From: Sarcina sp034439435
Lineage (GTDB): Bacteria > Bacillota > Clostridia > Clostridiales > Clostridiaceae
NCBI RefSeq assembly: GCF_034439435.1
Contig: NZ_JAPCKJ010000001.1
Coordinates: forward strand, 992,001-1,056,000
Direction: 5' to 3'
DNA: 64,000 bases
Part shown: piece after piece, positions 18,189-26,915 of the stretch
How the letters are laid out: every line of letters starts with the position of its first letter
Numbering within the stretch: the stretch's first letter is position 1
Notes under the pieces: generated by a model
Databases searched by the model: none
The model's input: only the letters and a program-made list of their open reading frames with translations
What the model was told of the DNA's origin: nothing
Translations under genes and position numbers: made by a program

Positions 18189-18449
18189 TTACCATTTACT
18201 ACAAATAACAGCAATAGCTATTATTGCAATGAGAATAAAAGCTAGAGGTATTCCTATTTGACTCATTATTAATAATGTTAAAATTGCTCCTACAGCAGCC
18301 CATTTTAAAGCATTCTTAATGCTATTATTCTTCTTTACTCTTCCACAGTTACAACGATTTCTTTTAAAATTTTTAATCAATTTACAAAAATCATCTTTTA
18401 AGTCTTTAAAACAATCATTATTAGAATTTTTTCTTGAATTTGACCCCAT
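18189..18449 (-). CDS. Small membrane protein, function unknown
   Basis: An 86-residue protein. The N-terminal half is charged and holds four cysteines, two of them in CNCGR; the C-terminal half has two close membrane segments (about 45-82). The ATG at 18449 has AGGA nine bases upstream; the TTG three codons earlier is too close. It ends 43 bases before the rnpB 5' end. No function recognised. The Cys residues could be structural or bind metal, but that is only a guess. Confidence 0.7.
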   Translation of the reverse strand: MGSNSRKNSNNDCFKDLKDDFCKLIKNFKRNRCNCGRVKKNNSIKNALKWAAVGAILTLLIMSQIGIPLAFILIAIIAIAVICSKW

Positions 18450-18488
18450 AATATTCAATCCTAAGTATTATTTATACATTATTATATG

Positions 18489-18525
18489 AAAAATCACCTA
18501 CTTTATCCATAAAGCAGGCGATTTT
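18489..18525 (-). terminator. Terminator of the queuosine-salvage operon
   Basis: Hairpin with arms AAAATCACCTACTTTAT and AAAGCAGGCGATTTT. It lies after the radical SAM gene; T-runs on both sides make it potentially bidirectional. Confidence 0.8.
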
Positions 18526-18553
18526 TTTCTTTATTTGAAGCTATTAATTAATT

Positions 18554-19261
18554 CTAATCTCCAACTCCAAAATCAGTATTTTCAAATAATACTTCTATGT
18601 TATTATTATTTTTCTTTAAGAATGAATACTCATTCTCAAACCATTTTATAAGTTCTTCATCTCTTTTAAAATTAGTTGTATTCTCAGTCCATATATTAAC
18701 TGTTCCATACTCAAAATTATTTAAAAGAATTTCCATATCTCTTTTTATCATCTCTTTGGTTTGTCCTTTTATACCAACCATTAAGCATATTGATTTGAAA
18801 TATTTTTTTATTTCTTCTACATCTTTAAATCTAGCATTTTTATTTAAAACATCATTTCTAAATTCATCATCAAAGGTTTCTATTCCTGTCTTAAATATTA
18901 TAGGAACTCCGAAATATTCTTCTATTTCCTTTAATCTATTTCTATAACACCAATGTGCCTCAAAAAAAATCTTCTTAATATTCTTTTTTATAACAATCTC
19001 TTTTATATCTTCTAATGTTTCCTTTGGAAGTTCAAAGACACTTCCTGAATTTATAACTTCTAAAACTCCATAAATTCCTTTGACCTTACTAAGTACTTCT
19101 TTATTTAACTTAATTATTTCCTCAGTATTTTTTGAGTTATCTTCTATGTAATCACAAAAGGCACATTTTCCCCATACACAAGGAAAAGATTTTAAAAGAA
19201 CTATTTCTCTATTATTTTTATTATCTATAACATTATATCTATCCAATTCTTTCATCTCCAA
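18554..19261 (-). CDS. queL: Radical SAM protein, probable queuine lyase (QueL-like)
   Basis: A 235-residue radical SAM protein. Cluster cysteines are in PCVWGKCAFCDY, spaced C-x4-C-x2-C (residues 28, 33, 36) rather than the usual C-x3-C-x2-C, followed by barrel-like strands (INSGSVFELP, IFFEAHW, FKTGIETF). In clostridia a radical SAM queuine lyase (QueL) converts queuine to preQ1 and is encoded beside a nucleoside hydrolase and a transporter; that same trio sits here behind a preQ1 riboswitch. The function is therefore inferred from context. The start is uncertain: TTG at 19261, ATG at 19255, or TTG at 19246, the last being 9 bases after GGAG. Confidence 0.72.
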   Translation of the reverse strand: MEMKELDRYNVIDNKNNREIVLLKSFPCVWGKCAFCDYIEDNSKNTEEIIKLNKEVLSKVKGIYGVLEVINSGSVFELPKETLEDIKEIVIKKNIKKIFFEAHWCYRNRLKEIEEYFGVPIIFKTGIETFDDEFRNDVLNKNARFKDVEEIKKYFKSICLMVGIKGQTKEMIKRDMEILLNNFEYGTVNIWTENTTNFKRDEELIKWFENEYSFLKKNNNNIEVLFENTDFGVGD

Positions 19262-19819
19262 TTATTCATTCTGTGCTCTTAATAAAATATTCTTAGGTAA
19301 TCTTCTTACAACTTGCACCATTATTAAAACAGCTACTAACTTATCACAATAGTCTGTTAAGAATTGAGTTATAAAAGCACTAACTACAGGGTTAACCCCT
19401 AAATTATTTAAAATCACTATTATGTAACTAGATCCTGAAGAAGTTATTCCTCCAAATATATAGGCTGTTAGAACAGCTCCAGTAAAACTTACAAATATAG
19501 TCATTATAAGTACACTTAAAAATATTTTTTTCCCCTTCATAAGACCTTTATCATAAAAATATCCTGCAAAAAATCCAGTAAATATTTGAACTGGTGCAAA
19601 ATATAAAGAATATATATCAAATGTTATTCCACTAACTACACTTCCTAATATACCTGTAGCTACTCCATAAGCTGGTCCTAGTACAAATCCAACCATTATT
19701 GTACCTAAAGAATCTAAATAAATTGGTAACCTTAAATTTAAAGCTATAAAAGCACCTATTATATTTAAAGCTATTCCAATTCCCACTATTGTTAATTTTA
19801 AACTTTTTGAACTTCTCAT
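19262..19819 (-). CDS. ECF transporter S component, probable queuosine/queuine uptake
   Basis: A 185-residue integral membrane protein with five or six spans and the look of an ECF-type substrate-binding (S) component: LYLDSLGT-like segment PIYLDSLGTIMVGFVLGP near residue 32, then GILGSVVSG and YFAPVQIFTGFFAGY. S components deliver vitamins and related molecules with a shared energising module encoded elsewhere. Its place between the nucleoside hydrolase and radical SAM genes, under a preQ1 riboswitch, suggests queuosine, queuine or preQ1 as substrate. GGGGGATATTAAG precedes the ATG. Its stop codon touches the next gene. Confidence 0.78.
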   Translation of the reverse strand: MRSSKSLKLTIVGIGIALNIIGAFIALNLRLPIYLDSLGTIMVGFVLGPAYGVATGILGSVVSGITFDIYSLYFAPVQIFTGFFAGYFYDKGLMKGKKIFLSVLIMTIFVSFTGAVLTAYIFGGITSSGSSYIIVILNNLGVNPVVSAFITQFLTDYCDKLVAVLIMVQVVRRLPKNILLRAQNE

Positions 19820-19834
19820 CTTAATATCCCCCTA

Positions 19835-20815
19835 TTAAACACCATATTTTTCGTTATTAATTACATTTTTAATATCCTCTTTATGATGAAGGAATATTTT
19901 ACTTAGAAAACTAAGCATAAATTCTTTACTATTTACTTTTTCTAAAACAAAAACATTTTTTCTCTTTTTATAAAAATCTGCAACATCTACAAGGCTTTGT
20001 CCCATAGCTATATCCTCACAAGCTACATCTACATAAGCCTTGAAACCTTCACAAAGGTTTCTATTTACAAAATATTCTACAGCTAATGGATCATTTATAA
20101 CACAACCAAGAGTTCTCTCTTGAGCCCAATGAAAATCAACATAAAATCTAGTAATATCACATATAAAATCACCAACTTCATCTTTAAATTGATGTATAAT
20201 CTCTCTTAAATTTGGTGTTAAAACTATCTCTCTCGTAACATCTAAACCAACCATGGTGAACTCGCCATTAAACTGATTTAAGAATTCCTTTGCTCCATGA
20301 GGATCTACCCAGTAATTGAACTCCGCTACTGGAGAACAATTCCCATGACTTTTATAAGCTCCTCCCATTGAAACAATCTCTTTAACTCTATGAAAAACCT
20401 CTGAATTTTTTCTTATAGCCATGCACAGATTTGTTAAGGGTCCCAAAGCTATTATGCTAATATTCTCCTCATTTTTTAAGGTATTCAAAATAAAATCTAC
20501 GGCCCCTTCTCTAATATACTCCTCAGAAATTTCTGGAATGAAAGTTTCTCCTAAACCATCTTCTCCATGAGTATCCTGAGCTGTTACAAGTTCTCTTTTA
20601 ATAGGAGTACTCTCCCCTAAATAAACAGGTATATCTAATCTATTCAAAAGCTTAAGTACCTTTAAAGCATTTTTAGCTCCCTGTAGACTTTCAACATTAC
20701 CTGATACAGTTGTTATACCTACGACCTCAATCTCTTCTGATTTTAATGCAAGAATAAGCGCTAAAGCGTCGTCTATTCCTGGATCACAATCAATAATCAC
20801 CTTTCTCTTATACAT
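19835..20815 (-). CDS. queK: Inosine-uridine-type nucleoside hydrolase, probable queuosine hydrolase (QueK-like)
   Basis: A 326-residue N-ribohydrolase. The calcium-binding signature DCDPGIDDALAL (residues 9-20) and the later family motifs ALGPLTNL, GGAY and DVTREIVLT are seen. The fold cleaves ribonucleosides to base and ribose; in this context the likely substrate is queuosine, giving queuine (QueK activity in clostridia). The ATG at 20815 follows AAAGGGAGG by 8 bases; an upstream TTG in frame would lie before that site and is rejected. First gene of the operon. Confidence 0.75.
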   Translation of the reverse strand: MYKRKVIIDCDPGIDDALALILALKSEEIEVVGITTVSGNVESLQGAKNALKVLKLLNRLDIPVYLGESTPIKRELVTAQDTHGEDGLGETFIPEISEEYIREGAVDFILNTLKNEENISIIALGPLTNLCMAIRKNSEVFHRVKEIVSMGGAYKSHGNCSPVAEFNYWVDPHGAKEFLNQFNGEFTMVGLDVTREIVLTPNLREIIHQFKDEVGDFICDITRFYVDFHWAQERTLGCVINDPLAVEYFVNRNLCEGFKAYVDVACEDIAMGQSLVDVADFYKKRKNVFVLEKVNSKEFMLSFLSKIFLHHKEDIKNVINNEKYGV

Positions 20816-20916
20816 TTTAAATTCCTCCCTTTGATTTAAATTAACCAAAAGGCACTGTTATTACTCTCAAAAACACTCCTTATTCCTTGTAAAATCTTTC
20901 TGAAAATAATAAAAAA

Positions 20917-20961
20917 CTATATTACAGGCATACTAAAGAGTATAACTATCCTACAATACAG
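20917..20961 (-). terminator. Riboswitch-linked intrinsic terminator
   Basis: Twelve-pair stem between CTGTATTGTAGG and CCTGTAATATAG (with G-U pairs), then TTTTTTATTATTTT on the minus strand. It lies between the preQ1 aptamer and queK, as expected for transcription attenuation. A competing pairing of GTAACT with AGTTAT could be the antiterminator. Confidence 0.75.
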
Positions 20962-20968
20962 TTACAGT

Positions 20969-21003
20969 CCTAGTTTTTTATAGAGGGATGGTTACGAACC
21001 TCT
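20969..21003 (-). promoter_or_regulatory. preQ1-I riboswitch aptamer
   Basis: On the minus strand the core reads AGAGG, an 11-base loop TTCGTAACCAT, CCCTCT, then ATAAAAAACTAGGA. This matches the preQ1 class I aptamer: a short P1 helix and an A-rich tail that folds back as a pseudoknot. The loop CC and tail GG fit the type 2 variant. preQ1 binding should stabilise the aptamer and favour the downstream terminator, switching off queK and its neighbours when queuosine precursor is plentiful. Confidence 0.93.
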
Positions 21004-21056
21004 ACCAAGTGAACTTGGATTTTATTATAAAGCTATGTTTTATGTAAATATTGATT

Positions 21057-21104
21057 TTAAGATGATCTTACAGTTCTATCTAAAAATCAACACTTGTTTA
21101 AAAC
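21057..21104 (-). repeat. Dispersed hairpin repeat, copy A
   Basis: On the minus strand the shared core includes TGTTGATTTTTAGATAG followed by AACTGTAAG, then CATCTTAA. It is nearly identical to the plus-strand sequence at 23714-23762. The arms TTGATTTTTAGAT and ATCTTAAAATCAA pair with one mismatch, so it can form a long hairpin. It lies between the nif3 terminator and the preQ1 leader. Confidence 0.7.
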
Positions 21105-21124
21105 ATGATCTATTATAAAATTTT

Positions 21125-21151
21125 AGGTATGGTGTATATTTCACCATACCT
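21125..21151 (-). terminator. Terminator of the trmK-nif3 operon
   Basis: Hairpin AGGTATGGTG / CACCATACCT with a 7-base loop, 14 bases after the nif3 stop; the following tract is AAAATTTTAT, so the U-run is weak. Confidence 0.72.
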
Positions 21152-21165
21152 ATTATATATCAAAA

Positions 21166-21954
21166 TTATATAAATTCAAATGGATCTTTTGATTCTTTTG
21201 AAATAACAAATTCTACATCTGAATCTAATCTTTCTTTTACCTTTTCACTTACATTAATTAGAACAGGCCACTCTGAATTAAAATGTCCTATATCCAGTAT
21301 ATTAAGTCCCATCTCTTTATAATCTGAAACAAAGTGATATGTTGTATCTCCAGTTATTATTAAGTCTGCACCAAGCTTTTTTGCATCTCCAAAGAAATCT
21401 TGACCACTACCATTTACAATGGCAACCTTCTTAACAACTTCATTTAAATCTCCTGCATATCTTAAATTTTTAACTTCTAGAGAATTTTTAATATTCTCTA
21501 CTATTTCAAGGACAGTCATTTCTTTATTTAATTCAACAACTCTTCCTATACCAGCCTCATTATCAAATTGATTTTTCTCCATTATAATACCTTTTTCAAA
21601 ACCTAACATTTTTACTAAGGTATCATTTAATCCATCTTTAACAGAATCCCAATTGGTATGAGCTGAATAAAGATTTATATCATTTCTTATTAATTCTATA
21701 ATTTTTCTTCCTAACAAAGTATCTGTTGTTATTGATTGAGGTTTTCTGAATAAAAGTGGGTGATGAGTTAAAATAAGCTCTGCTCCCATTTCCTTAGCCT
21801 CTCTAATAACCTCTTCAGTACAATCTAAAGCTAATAAAACCTTAGTTATATTTTTCTTTCTATCCCCAACCATAAGACCTACATTATCAAAGCCTTCTTT
21901 TAAATTAACTGGGGCTATATCCTCTATTATTTTTATAATGTCATCTAGTTTCAT
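21166..21954 (-). CDS. Nif3-like dinuclear metal centre protein (YqfO family)
   Basis: A 262-residue member of the Nif3/YqfO/GTP cyclohydrolase I type 2 family. Metal-site motifs LILTHHPLLFR (about 60-70), HTNWD (about 98-102), ITGDTTYH and DIGHFNSE are complete. The longer versions carry an inserted domain that is absent here, so this is the short form. The biochemical role is unsettled in the literature. It overlaps the trmK stop by one base (TAATG) and is translationally coupled, an arrangement conserved in Firmicutes. Confidence 0.92.
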   Translation of the reverse strand: MKLDDIIKIIEDIAPVNLKEGFDNVGLMVGDRKKNITKVLLALDCTEEVIREAKEMGAELILTHHPLLFRKPQSITTDTLLGRKIIELIRNDINLYSAHTNWDSVKDGLNDTLVKMLGFEKGIIMEKNQFDNEAGIGRVVELNKEMTVLEIVENIKNSLEVKNLRYAGDLNEVVKKVAIVNGSGQDFFGDAKKLGADLIITGDTTYHFVSDYKEMGLNILDIGHFNSEWPVLINVSEKVKERLDSDVEFVISKESKDPFEFI

Positions 21955-22643
21955 TATATCATCCCCTTAAGCTTATTTATCTTTTCTTCTAAATCAGCTT
22001 TTCTCTTTTTTGCAGCCTCTGTGTCATCCTTAATAAAGCTTAATATTGTTTCACATCTATTTATTTTTTCTTCAATAAATTCTTTGAATAATGGATGTTC
22101 TTTTTTTCTTAAAATAGGACTGATTTCATAATCTATTTCATCTTCAAAAATTAATTTTTCTGAATCCTCATTATATTTAACTTTAAATAGCTCATAAAAT
22201 CTTCCCTCATCCTTAATTAAATCCTCATCTATTATTTCATAATTATTTTTATATAAGAACTCTCTTAAAACTTCTGGATTTTGAGCTGGTTGTAAAATTA
22301 GAAAATCATATTTCTTTACCTTTGGCATATCAGCTAATAATATATCTCTAGTTAAGTTTCCTCCCATACCAGCTAATATAACACCATCTACTTCTCCAAG
22401 CTTTAAAGGGTTAAGACCAGGCCCTAAAAGACACTTAACCTTATCACTAACTCCTTCAAAAGCAACATTAACCTTTGCTTTTTCTATAGGACCTTTATTT
22501 ATATCTGAAGCTATAGCTTTTTCACATATTCCTTCTTTAACTAAATAAATTGGTATATATCCATGATCCGTACCAATGTCAGCTATACTTTCACATTTAT
22601 CAACATGTTCTGCTATTCTTTTTAATCTTTTACTTAGTTCCAT
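21954..22643 (-). CDS. trmK: tRNA (adenine(22)-N1)-methyltransferase
   Basis: A 229-residue SAM-dependent methyltransferase that modifies A22 in the D-loop of tRNAs. Rossmann-fold SAM motif IADIGTDHGYIPIYLV (residues 19-34), AIASDINKGP, then the family-specific GVILAGMGGNLTRDIL and FLILQPAQN. A C-terminal coiled coil (about 190-229) is typical. It is directly coupled to the Nif3-like gene downstream and 13 bases after the PH-domain membrane protein gene. Confidence 0.94.
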   Translation of the reverse strand: MELSKRLKRIAEHVDKCESIADIGTDHGYIPIYLVKEGICEKAIASDINKGPIEKAKVNVAFEGVSDKVKCLLGPGLNPLKLGEVDGVILAGMGGNLTRDILLADMPKVKKYDFLILQPAQNPEVLREFLYKNNYEIIDEDLIKDEGRFYELFKVKYNEDSEKLIFEDEIDYEISPILRKKEHPLFKEFIEEKINRCETILSFIKDDTEAAKKRKADLEEKINKLKGMI

Positions 22644-22656
22644 CCTATCCCACTTT

Positions 22657-23544
22657 CTACAAAAAATTTAATAGTGTTTGTATCTGAGAAACCAAAAACA
22701 CCAATGATATTATTAAGGACACATAAATATATCTTTGAGCTAATTTTTTATCGTATTTAGCACAAAAATGACTTGCATAATAAATACATACTAACAAAAT
22801 CATATTCATTATGCCATATATAATTTGCCTTACAGCAAAATCCTTTGCATTTCCAAAAGTACAAGGAATAAAATGTGCATTAAAGTCAATTGGCATTTTA
22901 TCAGGCATAATCCCAGATAAATATAATATAGAAGGTATCAAAATAATTGCTAATATTATTAATGATGTTATTATAAATGGAATATAAAATCCCTTATCCT
23001 TTATTATTGCCCTTGCATTATTAATCTTTACCTTAAAACTTTCTTCTTTTATGCCTTTTGATATTATTAACTCTTTGAACTTTTCAAATTCATCTGGAGA
23101 TAATCCATAACTTATCTCTTCAGTGTGTATGTATATAACCTTTTTCCCAGAAGTTACAAACATACGCGCAAGCCCTACATTATGAACAACACATCTACCA
23201 AAACAATATTTATGCTTTCCAAAACCAGATAATTTAAATCCATTTATAAACTTATCTTGTTCTAAAAAACCATTTACATCTTTAAAATTTATCCTAAGTT
23301 TTTTTAATCCTTTAAAACAGTTTATTTCAATGTAATCATCATTAACTTCATAAACTAAGGATAAATCCAGTAGAATATAATAAATGCATATAATACTGTA
23401 AACAAAGCTTGCTACTATTACTAGGTTTCTTTCTAAATAACCATTCATTATGTCATTTAGTATTGCTAACAATACATTTCCTAATAAGAAATATGCCAAA
23501 ACTTCAAATACGCCTTGGCCTCTTCTAGCCTTAAATTTTGTCAT
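22657..23544 (-). CDS. Membrane protein with bacterial PH-like domain
   Basis: A 295-residue protein. Two membrane segments at the N-terminus (about 14-60), a soluble region with bacterial pleckstrin-homology-like pattern (about 63-170, including YIEINCFKGLKKLRI and VIYIHTEEISYGLSP), then three membrane segments (about 187-293). Its function is unknown. GAGGTG lies nine bases before the ATG. It heads an operon with trmK and nif3; nothing in the sequence links it to their tRNA or metal roles. Confidence 0.78.
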   Translation of the reverse strand: MTKFKARRGQGVFEVLAYFLLGNVLLAILNDIMNGYLERNLVIVASFVYSIICIYYILLDLSLVYEVNDDYIEINCFKGLKKLRINFKDVNGFLEQDKFINGFKLSGFGKHKYCFGRCVVHNVGLARMFVTSGKKVIYIHTEEISYGLSPDEFEKFKELIISKGIKEESFKVKINNARAIIKDKGFYIPFIITSLIILAIILIPSILYLSGIMPDKMPIDFNAHFIPCTFGNAKDFAVRQIIYGIMNMILLVCIYYASHFCAKYDKKLAQRYIYVSLIISLVFLVSQIQTLLNFL

Positions 23545-23713
23545 TTACTACTTCACCTCATTGTAATTATATCATAAAATAAAGCTTTCTTCAGAACTCA
23601 CTCTTCTCTATTCATATAGACTGTACATACTTTATATGAATAATAAAATTTATCTGCTCCTTCAATAAAATGAATTCTTTAAACTCTACCTCAAATTCTT
23701 TATAAATAAGATT

Positions 23714-23762
23714 GTATTTTAAACCAATGTTGATTTTAGATAGAACTGTAAGCCCATCTTAA
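23714..23762 (+). repeat. Dispersed hairpin repeat, copy B
   Basis: Plus-strand core TGTTGATTTTAGATAG, then AACTGTAAG and CATCTTAA, matching copy A at 21057-21104 with only a few differences, in opposite orientation. It lies in the 279-base gap between the sigA terminator and the PH-domain gene, where I see no other feature. Confidence 0.7.
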
Positions 23763-23803
23763 TAAGCAACTTAGAGTTTCATTATCTATGGAAATATAAA
23801 AAA

Positions 23804-23830
23804 AGATTAGTACCATAAAGGTACTAATCT
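23804..23830 (-). terminator. Intrinsic terminator of dnaG-sigA
   Basis: Arms AGATTAGTACC and GGTACTAATCT with a 5-base loop, then TTTTTTT on the minus strand. The sigA stop codon is within the stem. Confidence 0.9.
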
Positions 23831-24933
23831 AAATAATCTTTTAATTTTTTACTTCTACTTGGATGTCTTAACTTTCTTAAAGCTTTTGCTTCAATCTGTC
23901 TAATTCTCTCTCTAGTTACGTTGAATTCTTTACCAACTTCCTCAAGAGTTCTAGCTCTTCCATCATCTAATCCAAATCTTAGTCTTAATACTTTTTCTTC
24001 TCTAGGAGTTAAAGTATCTAAAACATTGATTAATTGCTCTTTTAACATTGTGAATGCAGCTGCTTCTGCTGGTGCTGGAGCATCATCATCAGGTATAAAG
24101 TCACCTAAATGTGAATCTTCCTCTTCACCTATTGGAGTTTCTAATGAAACTGGTTCTTGAGCTATTTTTAAGATTTCTCTTACCTTATCAACTGGCATAT
24201 CCATTTGTTTTGATAATTCCTCTGGTAATGGATCTCTTCCTAACTCTTGAACTAATTGTCTTTGAATTCTTATAAGTTTGTTTATAGTTTCTACCATATG
24301 AACTGGTATTCTTATAGTTCTTGCTTGGTCAGCAATAGCTCTAGTTATCGCCTGTCTTATCCACCATGTAGCATATGTTGAGAACTTATATCCTTTTCTG
24401 TAGTCAAACTTTTCAACAGCCTTTATAAGACCTAAGTTACCTTCTTGTATAAGATCTAGGAATAACATTCCTCTACCAACATATCTTTTAGCTATACTTA
24501 CAACAAGTCTTAAGTTAGCCTCTGCTAATTTTTTCTTAGCATAGTTGCTTCCTTCTTCTATTTTCTTAGCAAGTTCTATTTCATCCTCTGATGATAATAG
24601 TGGAACTTTACCTATTTCCTTTAAGTACATTCTTACTGGGTCATCAATAGCAATTCCCTCTGGAACAGAAAGATCTAATTCCTCTTCCTCTTCCTCTTCT
24701 TGCTCTATTTCACTTATTACCTCTATACCCATTGATTCTAGAACTTCATAGATTTTTTCTATTTGTTCTGGGTTTAATTCTATTTCATCAAGTTCATCCA
24801 TTATCTCCTTGTAAGTCAATGAACCGCTTTTTTTCCCTTTATCTATAAGCCTTTTTACTAAGACCATTTTGTCAACTTTTTCTTTTACTTCTTTACCTTC
24901 ACTTTTTTTCGCTTTTGTTGTTTTAGCTTTCAT
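23824..24933 (-). CDS. sigA: RNA polymerase primary sigma factor SigA
   Basis: A 369-residue housekeeping sigma-70 factor. Region 1.1 remnant is followed by an acidic stretch (EEEEEEELD), region 1.2 DPVRMYLKEIG, region 2 (KLAEANLRLVVSIAKRY; DLIQEGNLGLIKAVEKFDY; FSTYATWWIRQAI), region 3, and region 4 (LTPREEKVLRLRFGLDDG; helix-turn-helix TLEEVGKEFNVTRERIRQIE). The start is the ATG at 24933, which has AAGGAGG seven bases upstream; an in-frame ATG 21 bases earlier precedes that site. It follows dnaG in the classical macromolecular synthesis operon. Confidence 0.97.
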   Translation of the reverse strand: MKAKTTKAKKSEGKEVKEKVDKMVLVKRLIDKGKKSGSLTYKEIMDELDEIELNPEQIEKIYEVLESMGIEVISEIEQEEEEEEELDLSVPEGIAIDDPVRMYLKEIGKVPLLSSEDEIELAKKIEEGSNYAKKKLAEANLRLVVSIAKRYVGRGMLFLDLIQEGNLGLIKAVEKFDYRKGYKFSTYATWWIRQAITRAIADQARTIRIPVHMVETINKLIRIQRQLVQELGRDPLPEELSKQMDMPVDKVREILKIAQEPVSLETPIGEEEDSHLGDFIPDDDAPAPAEAAAFTMLKEQLINVLDTLTPREEKVLRLRFGLDDGRARTLEEVGKEFNVTRERIRQIEAKALRKLRHPSRSKKLKDYLD

Positions 24934-24959
24934 TTTATTACCTCCTTCCGCCATTAAAA

Positions 24960-26747
24960 CTACTTACTCCTTTCTAGTTCTTTTAGTTTATCACTTATTT
25001 CTTTAGCTCTTTTAACTAAATCAAGTGATTCCTTAAACATATTGTTTTGTTCACAAATTTTTAGTTCTTTAAGTACAGTAGTCTGTTCTTGCTCTAACTT
25101 ATATTTTTTAATAAGATTAACATAGTCCTTAACAAGAACTTCTATATTAGAAGAATGATCTAGAATAAGTAAGTCTTTTACTTCTAACCATTCCTTTAAA
25201 ACTTTTGGATCTTCACACTTAGCTTCTACATGCTTTTCTAAATCGCCAAATCCCACTTCATTTATGGAATCATTGATTATTTTTTCTAATGATTTAATAT
25301 TAGGAGATATTAAATCATCCTCTTCTAAGTATTTTTTTACTAATGAATGGTTTTCCTCCATACAAAGAAGTTTTAAAACACTTCTTTCACATTTAACATA
25401 AGGAGGCTCTACATATAATTTTGTTCCATATTCTTCCTTATTATTCACATTTTCATGGTTTTTATTGTTATTTGTCAAATTTTTATTTAATAAATCATAA
25501 AATGCTTGTTCTTTTATGGATGTTTCTTCTGAAATTTTCTTTATGTATACATCTTTTTCTATTGGATTTAAATCTGATAATATATCCACAACTCTTTCAG
25601 CATACTTTATTAATCCATTGTTATCTGAAAAATCTATACCGATTCTAGCTCTATGAAGCTTATAATCTATAAGTTTTTTGGCAGATTGAATTAATTTTAT
25701 AAAAGCTTCTTTACCATTTGCTCTTATAAATTCATCTGGATCTTTACCTTTTGGTACTGTTAGTACTCTAACATCTAATCCAGCATTTTGCAATATCTCA
25801 AGTCCTCGTATAGTAGCCATTTGTCCAGCAATATCTGCATCATATGAGATTATTACTCTGTCTACATATCTTTTTAATAACCTAGCTTGATTATCTGTTA
25901 ATGCAGTTCCTAGAGAAGCAACTACATTAGTTATTCCATATTGGTGAAGTGATATACAATCCATATATCCTTCAACTATTATTAATGTTCTTTCTTTTAA
26001 TCCATGTTTTATAGCAAAATTTAAAGCATATAAATTAGTTCCTTTGTGAAAAACTAGTGTTTCTGGAGAGTTTAAATATTTTGGTTTTGAATCATCTAAA
26101 ACTCTACCACCAAAACCTATTACACTCCCTTTATAATCAAATACAGGAAAAATAACTCTATTCCTGAATCTATCATAAAAAGTTCCCTTTTCACTCTTAA
26201 TTCCTAATCCAGCAGCTTCAATAGCTTCATTATTGAATCCTTGTTTTCTAAGATAGTTTATGGTATTTTGCCATCCTTCCTTAGCGTATCCAAGTCCAAA
26301 GCTTTTTAATATATTTTCTTTTATTCCTCTTCTTAAAAAATATTCCTTAGCTTCCTTATTGTTTTGGAGATTAGAAAAGTAATATCTAGCAGCTTGCTTA
26401 TTTATGTTATATAAAACTTGTTTTTTTCTTTGTGTTTCACTTTGTTTTCCATCCTCTATAGGAATTATTATGTTAGCTCTATCAGCTAATTCTTTAACAG
26501 CATCCACAAAGTTCAAATTTTTAGTTTTCATAACAAAGCTTATTACATTTCCAGCTTCTCCACATCCAAAGCACTTAAATATTTGTTTATCAGGAGAAAC
26601 ACTAAAAGACGGACTCTTTTCATGATGAAATGGACATAAACCAGAAAAATTCCTTCCTGCTCTTTTTAGTCTTACAACATCAGAAACAACATCAACAATA
26701 TCGTTTTGCTCTTTAACTTTTTCTATAATTTCTTCTGAAATTCGCAA
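24960..26747 (-). CDS. dnaG: DNA primase
   Basis: A 595-residue primase that makes RNA primers for replication. The N-terminal CHC2 zinc site is CPFHHEKSPSFSV with CFGCGEAGNV (about 38-65); the TOPRIM core includes IVEGYMDCIS (about 258) and YDADIAGQ (about 300). The C-terminal helicase-binding domain follows at about 450-595. The start is TTG at 26747, preceded by AAGGTGAG. It is followed after 26 bases by sigA. Confidence 0.97.
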   Translation of the reverse strand: MRISEEIIEKVKEQNDIVDVVSDVVRLKRAGRNFSGLCPFHHEKSPSFSVSPDKQIFKCFGCGEAGNVISFVMKTKNLNFVDAVKELADRANIIIPIEDGKQSETQRKKQVLYNINKQAARYYFSNLQNNKEAKEYFLRRGIKENILKSFGLGYAKEGWQNTINYLRKQGFNNEAIEAAGLGIKSEKGTFYDRFRNRVIFPVFDYKGSVIGFGGRVLDDSKPKYLNSPETLVFHKGTNLYALNFAIKHGLKERTLIIVEGYMDCISLHQYGITNVVASLGTALTDNQARLLKRYVDRVIISYDADIAGQMATIRGLEILQNAGLDVRVLTVPKGKDPDEFIRANGKEAFIKLIQSAKKLIDYKLHRARIGIDFSDNNGLIKYAERVVDILSDLNPIEKDVYIKKISEETSIKEQAFYDLLNKNLTNNNKNHENVNNKEEYGTKLYVEPPYVKCERSVLKLLCMEENHSLVKKYLEEDDLISPNIKSLEKIINDSINEVGFGDLEKHVEAKCEDPKVLKEWLEVKDLLILDHSSNIEVLVKDYVNLIKKYKLEQEQTTVLKELKICEQNNMFKESLDLVKRAKEISDKLKELERSK

Positions 26748-26915
26748 GAACTCTACTCACCTTCTTAATATTTTTTGACAATTAATTATTATTCGACATC
26801 AATTGATAAATTCCTTCTCAAATTTTAAATATAACTTTTTTTTTATTATTTTTCAAGTCTAAATTTATAACAATTATATTTTGGCAACATTTAGTTCTAA
26901 TTATTCCAAAAATAT

